Positions 38,001-47,778 of a stretch of DNA of 64,000 bases are shown piece by piece (the first letter of the stretch is position 1; every line of letters starts with the position of its first letter). The notes under the pieces were generated by a model. That model worked only from the letters and a program-made list of their open reading frames with translations. It had not been told where the DNA came from and searched no databases. A program made the position numbers and the translations under genes. Source of the DNA: Selaginella tamariscina (lineage: Eukaryota > Streptophyta > Lycopodiopsida > Selaginellales > Selaginellaceae); contig PUQB01000766.1 in assembly GCA_003024785.1 (NCBI GenBank), positions 1 through 64,000 of the forward strand. The letters run 5' to 3'.

Positions 38001-38193
38001 AACCCTCCTCAAATTCCATTCCCAGAACCTCAACATTGTAAATGGTGTTCACCCATACGTACACACAAGATCCTTGGGCAATATTGTGACATGATGCATT
38101 ATTATCTCGAACTTCCACAGTTCCAGTGCCAACTATCTCGTTGTTCCGAAGAAGACATACTTTATCTCCAGTATTAAACATATTGTCCTGCAC
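35067..38193 (-). CDS. Uncharacterised transposase-like protein (RNase H-like core, DUF8039/DUF7869-like)
   Basis: A minus-strand gene of about 1,020 codons with one 54-base GT-AG intron (36,196-36,249). The N-terminal part (VCLLRNNEIVGTGTVEV, VYVWVNTIYNVEVLGMEF) resembles the small beta domain seen in plant transposon-encoded proteins (DUF8039 type). A Cys-rich segment (CCKKKCCQ...QCRHVF) follows. The C-terminal half has LLLQMDNCAGENKNR, then FLMVGHTHEDIDAFFSKVS, the hallmark of the DUF7869-type proteins widespread in plants and lower eukaryotes. The spaced Asp and His residues suggest an RNase H-like nuclease fold; that is inference. The frame slips by one base twice, at the short A runs (coding strand) near 36,810-36,812 and about 36,680, and each slip is repaired in sense by one more base. 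The start codon lies 140 bases from the palindrome array at 38,334, so that array occupies its promoter region. Confidence 0.6.
36196..36249 (-). other. 54-base spliceosomal intron in the transposase-like gene
   Basis: The donor reads AATAG|GTAAAT and the acceptor TTTTCTAG|ATATGT on the minus strand. Joining across them continues NKNR-YVLAYL without a break. The size is similar to the 53- and 61-base introns of the ParB-like gene at 44.4 kb, and far shorter than the introns of the host genes at 51-62 kb. Confidence 0.75.
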
Positions 38194-38333
38194 ATAAATA
38201 ATTGTATTATTTATGATATCTGTTTATGCAATATTTTAAGAAATCTGAATTACGGTTACTTAATAATATGCATATGCAATAATACATAATTATGTTTAGA
38301 GATAATATCTCATGTTTGATTAATACAACTGAT

Positions 38334-39085
38334 GGGCGGGATTAATCCCCCACGAATCCCTCCGACGAGGAACGGTCGGCGGGATTAATCCCGCCGGACT
38401 CCCTTCGGAGAGAGTCGGCGGGATTAATCCCGCCGCCTCTCCTCCGGGGAGTCCGGCGGGATTAATCCCGCCGACTCCCCTCGGAGAGAGTCCGGCGGGA
38501 TTAATCCCGCCTGGACTCCTCCGAAGGAAGAGCCGGCGGGATTAATCCCGCCGACTCTCTCCGACGAGGAGGGAGTCCGGCGGGATTAATCCCGCCGACT
38601 CTCCTCGCCGGAGAGAGTCGGCGGGATTAATCCCGCCGGACTCCCGAGGAGGAAGAGGCGGCGGGATTAATCCCGCCGGCTCTTCCTTGTCGGAGGGAGT
38701 CCAAGGCGGGATTAATCCCGCCCACAATTCTTACGACGGGGAATGGGTGGCGGGATTAAACCCGCACATAACTCTCTCCAAAACTATGATTTCAAAGAGA
38801 TCTCGGGATAAATCCTGTCCCCAAATCTTTAAAACAGGGAAGTGGTGGCGAGATTAATCCCGCCACCCCTTCCCTGCCTCCTAAAATGGTTGGCGGGATT
38901 AATCCCGCCGACAACTCTTTCTAATAAATTCTGGTAACTCTTCATCAGTTGAGAAGGTTATCGACGGGATTAATCCCGCCACTCTTTTTCAGTGGCGGAG
39001 AAGCATTGCCCGGAGATGGTGGCGGGATTAATCCCGCCACCTCTTCAAAGAGGCGAAAAAGAAATGGCCGGATTAATCCCGCCGC
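38334..39085. repeat. Palindrome array 1 (GGCGGGATTAATCCCGCC units)
   Basis: About fifteen units of the perfect 18-base palindrome GGCGGGATTAATCCCGCC, or close variants, are spaced by about 18-27 bases up to 38,720 and more widely after that. Spacers are themselves hairpin-like, for example 'actcccttcggagagagt', so the array alternates two kinds of hairpin. Units on the right are more diverged (for example GATTAAACCC and GCGAGATT). The array starts 140 bases upstream of the start codon of the minus-strand transposase-like gene. It is very GC-rich in an AT-rich setting. Confidence 0.95.
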
Positions 39086-40685
39086 CCCGGTTAACCTAGA
39101 ATATTAAGTTAAAAGGATATTTAAACGGGATAAATCCCTAACGGAATATATTATAATCCTAATGCATTCCTAAACCCCTAAATTGTAATTTTAAGAGAGA
39201 ATGTAAGAGAGTGAATCTTATAAGTATTTTTAAATTTGTTTATAATACTTACTTGTAAACAGCACTGAAGGCGCCGTGCTTTCCTATAAAGAATAGCACC
39301 CAATTTAATCTCGCTCCTGAGATGATCACTATGAAGAAAAAAGAAGATCTAAAGAGTGAAAAATACAGAAATGAAGAAACCCTTGCCGGAGAAAGAACCA
39401 GATCTGAATTTGAGTGGGAAATTAAATGCATTTTCAAATTTACATGTCAGACCGACAATACATATGTCAGAAATTCAAATTTTTAAAAAGAACAGAAAAT
39501 AAAATTTAAGATGAGTTGACACAAATATCCGACACTCTGACATATATACTCTCCAGTTCCAATGAGTATTTTAAAATTGCATTTAATGTTATTCAAGTGA
39601 TTCAAGCTGTTTAATATTACGAAATTTTAGACTATATTCTACATTCTTAGTATTCAAGTATATTATATATTATATATATATATAAATATATACTTATACA
39701 ATAAATAAATTGATATATTATTATGTATCATTTAAAATATATTCATAGTCTGTTTATTATTATTATTTTCTTAATTACTCGAGTATTTAGTTTTCATTTC
39801 CTAGTATCAATGGGATATTCTTTAATATTTTATTAATATTTGAAGAATATTCTAATATTAAACCTGATTATCATAATTAAATTAGTCTTGTTCTTAATTA
39901 TTGCAGTAATTATTCTACATTTGTATATATTAATGGGATTTTCTCAATTAATTTGTTATTATTTCAAGCAAGAATATTCATGTGTTAAACCTTATTATCA
40001 ATATTAAATTAATACACACTATGAACATATTTTAAATTATACATAATAATACATCATTTTATCTAATATATAGTCATATATAGTTTTAATATAATATATT
40101 AATATCATTTCCTTAATTACTTGAGTAATTAATCTTCTTTATATTAATGGGATATTCTTTATTATTTTCTTATTATTCCAAGAATATTCCAATATTAAAC
40201 ATGATTATGATAATTAATTTAGTTAATTATTTGAGTACTTAATTTACATTTGTATATATTAATGGGATTTTCTCAATTAATTTCTTATTATTTCAAGAAT
40301 ATTTTCAATGTTAACCTTTTTATTCAATATTATAATTTATATATATTATTAAATATATATGGCTATATATTAGATAAAATCATATATTATTATGTATAAT
40401 TTAAAATATGTTCCTAGTGTGTTTATTAATATTATTTTCTTAATTATTCGATGTTTGTTTTGCACACATATATAAACACAATCATAAATTTACACACGCA
40501 TTACAAGAACTTACAAAAACACATATGCACACACATGCACAACCCTAAACCAAACTGAAGAAATAGGTTGCTTCTTTATTGAAAACATCATGTTCAACGC
40601 ATGTATGATATATGTACTCAATCTGTGTGACTGTATGTAACACATTGAATTTACATGTGTAATATTTATATTAAGCTTGTTGGGA
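39086..40685. repeat. AT-rich spacer with diverged tandem repeats
   Basis: From about 39,780 to 40,330 a phrase such as 'attaatgggatattctt' followed by 'caagaatatt' and 'ttaaac..gattatcata' recurs about four times at intervals of 130-200 bases. The repeats are old tandem copies. No gene was recognised in the rest. Confidence 0.6.
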
Positions 40686-40689
40686 GCAA

Positions 40690-40716
40690 ACCCTAAACCC
40701 TAAACCCTAAACCCTA
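40690..40716. repeat. Interstitial plant-type telomere repeat
   Basis: Four consecutive CCCTAAA units (TTTAGGG on the other strand) stand alone in AT-rich DNA. Four exact units exceed chance and support a green-lineage genome. Such tracts often mark double-strand break repair or telomerase capture at internal sites. Confidence 0.85.
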
Positions 40717-41319
40717 ATATGTAACACAATGAATTTACTCATGTAATATGTATGTATGTCTGTGTGTATACACGTGCATGTATATATGTGTACTCTGTAT
40801 GTATATATGTGTACTTTCTGTCTTCTCTCATACATACACACCATGCATGATCCATGTTAATATGTACTGTCTCTCTTCTCTCAAACATATACACCATGCA
40901 TGATCTATAATATGTACTCGGTCTCTCTAATATTATGTACTAATATGTGTGTATGTCTGTGTGTATACACGTGTGTATGTATATATTATGTGTATTAATA
41001 TATGCAATGTGTATGTATGTATTGATACACATGAAACTTTAACACTCTCATGGACACACACATGTTAAATCCCTGCATGATTTATATTTTTGAGGTGTAT
41101 GTGATACACCCACGCACACGCACGCGCTAATAATATAATGAAAGAATATTCGTTTAGGGCGAATCTATATTTTATTCTTTTTAGGGTTTAAGTATATTCT
41201 CAGAAGGAATATTCTATTAGGGTTAATATATATATTTAATTCCTTTAGGGTTTAGGTATATTCTTAGGGTTTCAAGAGGCGGCGGCTGTGAAATCGGCGG
41301 CGGCTGTGCACACAGGTGA

Positions 41320-41617
41320 GATCTGTGTGTGTGTGTGTGTGTATGTATGTATATATGTATAGGAGTGTGCGTATAAATTTATTTATTAGTTTTATCTCTC
41401 GCACACACACGCACACTCCTGTGTATGTATATGTGTGTGTGGGTGTGTGTTTGTTTATCTGTATGATTTTATTTGTTTCGCTCACACACGCATACACACG
41501 ATATACATATACACATATATATATACCTATATACATATATACATACATATATTATGTGTACCAGTATCTGTAAATTTTTTTTTATTGATCTATCTCTCCC
41601 ACACACACGCACACTGC

Positions 41618-41676
<59 letters not shown>

Positions 41677-41740
41677 TATGTGTACCAGTATCTGTAAATT
41701 TTTTTTTTTGATCTATCTCTCCCACACACACGCGCACTGC

Positions 41741-41792
<52 letters not shown>

Positions 41793-42485
41793 ATCAATGC
41801 ATATTAACAAATAGTATACAACACTAGTTTATATATATGCTTATATATTCATATGGGTTATATATCTATATACACACATATATATATGTGTGTGTTTATC
41901 TGTATAATTTTATTTATTTATTAGTTTTATCTCTCGCACACACACGCACACTCCTGTGTATGTATATGTGTGTGTGTGTGTGTTTTTTATCTGTATGATT
42001 TTATTTGTTTCGCTCACACACGCATACACACAATATACATATACACATATATATATACCTATATACATATATACATACATACAACACTAGTTTATATATA
42101 TGCTTATATATTCACAGACTCTCTCTCTTTCTCTATAGATTATATATCTATATACACACATATATATGTGTGTGTTTATCTGTATAATTTTATTTATTTA
42201 TTAGTTTTATCTTTCGCACACACACGCACACTCCTGTGTATATATATGTGTGTGTGTGTGTTTGTTTATCTGTATGATTTTATTTGTTTCGCTCACACGC
42301 ATACACACGATATACATATACACACATATATATACCTATGTACACACATATATTAGGTGTACCAGTACTGTATAATTTTATTTATTTATCTATCTCTTGC
42401 ACACACACGTACACTCCTATACATACATACATACATACATATATATATATATACACACACACATATATATGTGTGTGTTTTTATC
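41320..42485. repeat. Compound CA/TA microsatellite with tandem 280-300-base units
   Basis: A compound unit ('ttatctctcgcacacacacgcacactcctgt', then TG and TA runs, then 'gatttta tttgtttcgctcacac') recurs at about 41,390, 41,925, 42,210 and 42,390. Long CA runs lie at 41,620-41,660 and 41,745-41,775. It directly abuts the left end of palindrome array 2. The open frames here are microsatellite artefacts. Confidence 0.8.
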
Positions 42486-43213
42486 TCGCTAAGCCCCTCG
42501 AGCGGCGGGATTAATCCCGCCGCTATAGGTTTATAGCCTCGGCGGCGGGATTAATCCCGCCGCTATATGGTTGGGGCCATGGCGGCGGGATTAATCCCGC
42601 CGCCGAGGCCCTTCACGCAGGCTATGGGCGGCGGGATTAATCCCGCCGCTCTACGACAAACCGAAGAGCGGCGGGATTCATCCCGCCGCCCATAACCTGC
42701 GTGAGGGGCCTCGGCGGCGGGATTAATCCCGCCGCTCACCCATGCCCTGCGCGGAATGCGGCGGGATTTATCTCGCCGGCAATGGCCTGTGTGAAGGTTC
42801 TAATGGGCGGGATTAATCCCGCCGGATTCCGCGCAGGGCATTTACAGGGGATGGGCGGCGGGATTAATCCCGCCGCGAGGCCCCTCACGCAGGCCATGGG
42901 CGGCGGGATTAATCCCGCCGCTCTTCGGTTTGTCGTAGAGCGGCGGGATTAATCCCGCCGCCCAGGGAATTCACGCAGGACATGAACGGCGGGATTAATC
43001 CGGCCCCACGCTCATGCCCTTCGCGGAGGGCGGCGGGATTAATCCCGCCGCTCAGGCACTTCCGCAGGATATAAGCGGCCCCGCCCCACCCATCCCTGTT
43101 CAAAATGCCGCAGCCAATATATATGTGTGAGCGCATGATTTACGAGAGGGCGGCGGGATTAGCCTCCGAACCTTCATTACCCGGTGGCGAGATTAATCTC
43201 CGAACCTTCATTA

Positions 43214-43352
43214 CCCCATTGGTATGTTGAATCAATCCCGACTAACTCTGTCTGAGACGGAGAAGGTTTACAAAATACCAATGGAGGGAACTGAGAAGGG
43301 TGGTGGGATTAATTTCACCATCCCTTACATGGTGGGCGGGATTAATCCCGCC
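43214..43352. repeat. Direct repeat inside array 2, copy 1
   Basis: A segment of about 140 bases ('ccattggt', 'tctgtctgagac', 'gagaaggtttacaa', 'ataccaatggagg', 'ccttacatggtgggcg') recurs at 43,754-43,892. It contains an inner inverted pair, ccattggt and accaatgg. Confidence 0.8.
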
Positions 43353-43753
43353 GCGTACGCATGCCCTGCGCGGAATCGGGCGGGATTTATCCCGCCGCCA
43401 TTGGCCTGCCTGAAGGGCCTAGGCGGCGGGATTAATCCCGCAAGATTTCGCACAGGGCATTGGCGTTCGGCGGGATTAATCCCGCCGACTAAGGCCCGAG
43501 TGAAGGGCCTGGGAGGCGGGATTAATCCCGCCGGACGCCAATTCCCTGCTCGAATCGGGCGGGATTATCCCGCCGCCATTGGCCTGCCTGAAGTGCCTAG
43601 GCGGCGGGATTAATCCCGCCCGATTCCGCGCAGGAATTGGCGTCCGGCGGGATTAATCCCGCCGCATAGGGATCGAGTGAAGGCCCTGGGCGGCGGGATT
43701 AATCCCGCCGAGTCTTCAATGCCTGTTGGAGAATCCCCCACCCTTCCCTTTTT

Positions 43754-43892
43754 CCTCCATTGGTGAGTTGGACCAATCCCAAACGTTTCTGTCTGAGACG
43801 TAGAAGGTTTACAACATACCAATGGAGGGGACTGGGAAGGGTGGCGAGATTCATTTAACCATCCTTACATGGTGGGCGAGATTAATCCCGCC
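43754..43892. repeat. Direct repeat inside array 2, copy 2
   Basis: This is the second copy of the segment at 43,214-43,352, with roughly 15 percent difference by eye. The two copies bound a block of array units, suggesting that array 2 grew partly by duplication of a larger block. Confidence 0.8.
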
Positions 43893-44173
43893 TCCTTTCT
43901 GGAGTCACTGAAGGGGTGTGAGAAATAAATCCTGCCCAGTTCTCTCTGAGACCGAGAAGGGTGGCAAGATTAATTCCGCACTCCCGTTCAAGGCCTCCAG
44001 AAAGGTGGCGAGATTAATCCCGCCCACTCTTTCAGGAGGCATTGAAGGGGTGGCGAGATTAATTTTTCATGTGAATATATATGTGTATTAGTATATATAA
44101 GTTGCATATCTCATTTTATTTACTTTTATCATCTTATCATAATATTTCGAGTAAAAGCTAGGAATCTATGTAA

Positions 44174-44260
44174 AACTGTCCAGAGCTCACATTTGTGGTG
44201 GTTCTAAAACGAAATGTTATCTTTCTTTTGCACTAACACAAATGTGAGCTTCGGACAGTT
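44174..44260. repeat. Long stem-loop upstream of the ParB-like gene
   Basis: Arms 44,174-44,197 and 44,237-44,260 are inverted copies of 24 bases with two mismatches ('aactgtccagagctcac...' against '...gtgagcttcggacagtt'), around a loop of about 39 bases. It lies between palindrome array 2 and the first exon at 44,403. It could be a small hairpin element, a miniature transposon end pair, or a transcribed hairpin. Confidence 0.85.
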
Positions 44261-44402
44261 AATTACGTCTACTTCTCTCTGTGTATTATTTTTGTATATT
44301 CGGGTTTATACAAGTGTGTGTGCGTTTTTATATAATTTATATTTATAGTGTATTATTTTGCAGAAGGACGATTTGATCAAACAAGGAGATCGAGTCATTA
44401 GT

Positions 44403-47400
44403 ATGGAGTCGTCGTCAAATTCTGGGTAAGAATTAAAATAAAATCTGTTATACTCGGATACTTGAACTAATCATTTTTGTATTCAGATGTGGAATTGAAG
44501 TGACATTAAAGACAAGAGCAGGAGAAGAGATGGGCAGGGGATTCTGGAATCAACTTGGCCATATTTTAAGATAAATGGGAAGCGCATTGGAGCAACCATG
44601 GTTGCTGTCAAATTAACCTCTGTCACATCTCATGGACAAGCAAAACAATGGAAAGTAGATTCGCTAGTCAAGCACCCGAAAGCAGGCTGCGAACCCAGAT
44701 TGGACGATGCTCGACAGATATGCCTTGTTCCATCCAATGTCACGTTCTCGGATCCAGAGGTCGTCAGTTACAACATTAATCTCGGGTGGTTTTGTCGACT
44801 TGTGGATAATGACGTTCACGTGTTCACTAATGATGTTGACCTTGGAGTTCTTCTTCAACTCAACGAAAGCCCATCTATGGAGGGGATCCATCTGGATGTC
44901 TACTTCGAAGATCTTCAGACTCATCGAGTAGGTGTATTGTCAGGAGATATTGCTTCACAATACAGAAAATCAGCAAGTGGAGCAATCTTCCCTCTTCACA
45001 TTGAAGAAGAACACAGCGACATCATAAGAGATTGAGAGGGTGGCTCGGTCTCAGGTTCTCTACAGATCACGTTCAATTTGCTTAGGAAGCTTCGGGAGCT
45101 GGAAGAGTGTGCCGAGAACACTAGAACAGCTGCAGTCGGGGATCACACATGTTGATTCGGATCGCAAAAGAAAATCATCAATCGTTTTGTCAGCTGCACC
45201 TGTGGCATCTCATGCTGCAATAAGTCACAAGGAAATGATGTTGGATGATAAGATTTATCCTTGTAGGGTTAAATATTGCAGCGTCAACCCAAACTTCAAT
45301 TACAGGCCACTCAACCAGGAACGTGTAGCTGAGCTCATGGAGAAGATGAAGGACGACAATTCTTATACCGTTCCACATAATGCTGTTTTGTGTCCATACT
45401 ATGAAAGAAGAAAGGGTGCTGACCAAAGTCTGGATCACAACACCAGAACAACTCATGAAGATTCAGACGGAGAATAAAAGATCTATCAAGTACTACATCA
45501 TTAGTGGCCAGCACACAATAACGGCAGCCCAACGACTTCTCGATGAACACAACAAAGGAACGATGGCAACAAAACTTTCCGAGCATACCCGTGAGAAGCT
45601 GACAAAAAGATCGGCGTTTTTAGCTAAGCCGAATCTCACAATCGAGCAGTACCATAAGTTATCGGCGGAATGGGACGCTGCCGACACCAACCACTACAAC
45701 AGCAAAATATGGGAGAAGTTTAAACACACGCGAGCCGTGTGGGAATCTCTTCAGCGACCACAAAGAGCTACCGCAGGGAATACACAATCTGCGGAATACC
45801 GGGTAAGCAAATTGTTTGGGCGGGATTTATCTCGCCGGTATATTAATCTGTCTTTTTCCTCAGAGAGTTGAAGAAATTGCAGCAGTTGATTTTGCCCAGG
45901 TGGGCGGGAAGGAAACATCATTTCTGATGATGTTGATTTCTTGCCCCGAAGATAGGATCTTTGCCAAATGGTTGGGGATTATGGAATCCTTTTCAAAAGG
46001 AACACTGAAGAAGAAGCAGACAAGTGAAGGGGAGCCCTCAGAAAAGTCTGCAAAGAAACCCAGTAAGACGCCGAAGGCTAAGTCTGTTCAATCTACAAAG
46101 GATGTAGACAACGATTTCAAGCTCACATGGTTGAAGCCTTTAAATGGAACAACGATGGAGGAGATGGAAGTCTTGGCTGATTTGGTGATCGATGGCAAAC
46201 TACAAATTAATAACAGCAGCCCAACCTCTCCTTTTCATCTCAAGGCAATGGAGTTGAAGACGGTCAGGCATTTCAAGGAGTGGTTGGGAATACACTGCCA
46301 CAAACTGGGTTGGACCTCGACTTCAACATATGAAGAGGTTAGCAAATATTTGCATGTGACGAACGATGATATGCTTGTCGAATGGGTGAACCAATCGGAA
46401 GATCTAGGCAAGAATCTATTGCACGCCAACGCCAAAAAGGAGAACATTGGGATGACGCCTTCTCTTATGGCAGTCCTTCAGCAGCGGAGAACCGAATTGA
46501 ACCTTATAAAGGAGGATGCTACGAATCACGACAAGCCCTACAGATGTTTGTTGTTAGATTCGGAGACTTTATGGGGTAACATCACTGCTTGTAGGAAACC
46601 GTTTCAATTGTTCGTGATGGATCGGCGGGTGTCAAAAAATCTTTCGACAGATAGGGCACTAGAGGATCTGGTGGAGAAACTTAGCCGTGCAAGCATATAC
46701 ATAGAAGGTATTTATTATTGAATTCATGCTTGCGCTCTTCACTGATACCTACTTTTTCAGGTATTTATTTCTTGATTCTTGCTCATGTCACCGATACTTT
46801 TGCCTTTGCCTTCGCCAAGAAGAATAGACATCGTTGGACAGGATTTTATATGAACGATGCTAATCCCAAGTGCATTGATACTGTTGTTCACTTGGTTGTT
46901 AGGAATGCGCCAAACAATTTCAAGCTTCCAAATGACTGGCCAGGCATCTGTTTGCACTCCAACGGCCCTGAACCTCCATCCGATACACCGATAGGTATGA
47001 GTGACGTATTCGGCAATGTACGTTATCCAAACATTACAAGTCAAGCGGCACGGAGCATCGTCAACTTGATCAGGGGTCCTCACAGTGATGCGTGGGTTTT
47101 TGACTACTGCACTAGGGGGTCCGTCTTGAAGGAGTGTTACCTTCGGCATACATGTGTGTTTGCCGTTGAGAAGGATAAGACCATGGTTGAGGACCTGAAC
47201 AAGTGGATAGATTGGGTCTCAACTGAGTACCCCAACGAATCCATAAAGGCGTATTTGAGAAAGTTCCCTCCAGATAAGTGCGATAGCTCTGAAGGTGAAT
47301 CTGGTTCAATCTCGGAGTCTGAGAACGAACATCAATCAGATATTAGACCGGAAGTTATCTCGAGGAGTACAGAACATTCGCACACTCCAGGACCCATGGA

Positions 47401-47506
47401 AACATCAATAGAAGATGCAGAAGATCTTGAACCATCTCACAAGCGGCTTAGACCTTCTTCGCCTCATTCAGAAGGTAATAGCGAAGAAGAATTGATAATG
47501 AATTGA
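44403..47506 (+). CDS. ParB-like / methyltransferase-like composite protein, unrecognised family
   Basis: A plus-strand gene with short introns. Exon 1 encodes MESSSNSG at 44,403. Confident introns lie at 45,803-45,863 (61 bases) and 46,708-46,760 (53 bases). The N-terminal part (ILESTWPYFKINGKRIGA, INLGWFCRLVDNDVHVF) is unrecognised. The middle (YRPLNQERVAELMEKM ... YYIISGQHTITAAQRLLDE) has the layout of a ParB N-terminal domain: a list of recognised residues, then G-Q-H-T in place of G-H-R, then a helix. A Lys/Ser-rich linker follows (KKKQTSEGEPSEKSAKK). The C-terminal part has WVFDYCTRGSVLKECYLRH with CVFAVEKD, similar in pattern to the cofactor loop of DNA methyltransferases. No DPPY or NPPW motif is seen, so activity is doubtful. 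The tail is Ser/Glu-rich. The frame changes several times at short homopolymers in the first 1 kb, as in other genes here. The domain calls are inference. Confidence 0.5.
45818..45838. repeat. Palindrome copy inside a 61-base intron
   Basis: Within the intron 45,803-45,863 lies GGGCGGGATTTATCTCGCC, a variant of the array palindrome. The donor (CGG|GTAAGC) and acceptor (CCTCAG|AGAGTT) lie just outside it. The palindrome fills about a third of the intron. Confidence 0.85.
46708..46760 (+). other. 53-base intron in the ParB-like gene
   Basis: The donor reads AGAAG|GTATTT and the acceptor TTTTTCAG|GTATTT. Joining gives IYIE-GIYFLILAHV in frame. The first bases of the intron (GTATTTAT) are repeated at the start of the next exon, so the same phrase occurs at both ends of the intron, as expected if the intron arose by a small duplication. 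Confidence 0.7.
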
Positions 47507-47778
47507 TAGAGTGATGAATAGTTGTAAATGAGTGTAACATAAGGCATTTTTGTATATTTCTTTTATATTTGTACAGAAAATAAATTCTCAAGGATTAATG
47601 AAGCTTTTAGTTCAAACATGGGTCACACATTAACAAGGTAAATAATATACCTTGATAATTTTAAGGTCAGCTAATTATCATTTTGCAGATGTAATGAAAT
47701 AATTGAGAACATGGATTTTCAGCATTGCCATGAGGTAAGAGAGGGGTTTGGCGACAATTTCTTGTGCCACATGTCAGA

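Larger units (their letters stand above)
42490..44060. repeat. Palindrome array 2 with spacers in both orientations
   Basis: About twenty-five units of GGCGGGATTAATCCCGCC or variants (for example GATTCATCCC, GATTTATCTC), often extended by further C/G pairs. Spacers fall into a few families, and several families appear once in each orientation. The 22-base spacer at 42,648-42,669 is the exact reverse complement of 42,920-42,941. The spacer at 42,604-42,628 matches 42,689-42,714 reversed and 42,876-42,900 direct. The spacer at 43,533-43,558 matches 43,621-43,645 reversed. The rightmost units (43,840-44,060) decay to 'gcgagattaatcccgcc'. The array ends about 340 bases upstream of the first exon of the ParB-like gene. 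Confidence 0.95.

Noticed and set aside
41264-42514. Open frames of 70-130 codons around 41.3-42.5 kb
   Set aside because: They consist of Thr/His/Ile/Tyr or Val/Cys repeats produced by CA and TA microsatellites.
42701-43613. Open frames rich in GGINPAA across palindrome array 2
   Set aside because: They are translations of the palindrome itself on either strand and carry no independent coding signal.
38334-44060. The two palindrome arrays as CRISPR arrays
   Set aside because: Repeats are short perfect palindromes, spacers are few in kind and recur in both orientations, no cas-like gene is near, and the setting is a eukaryotic nuclear genome.
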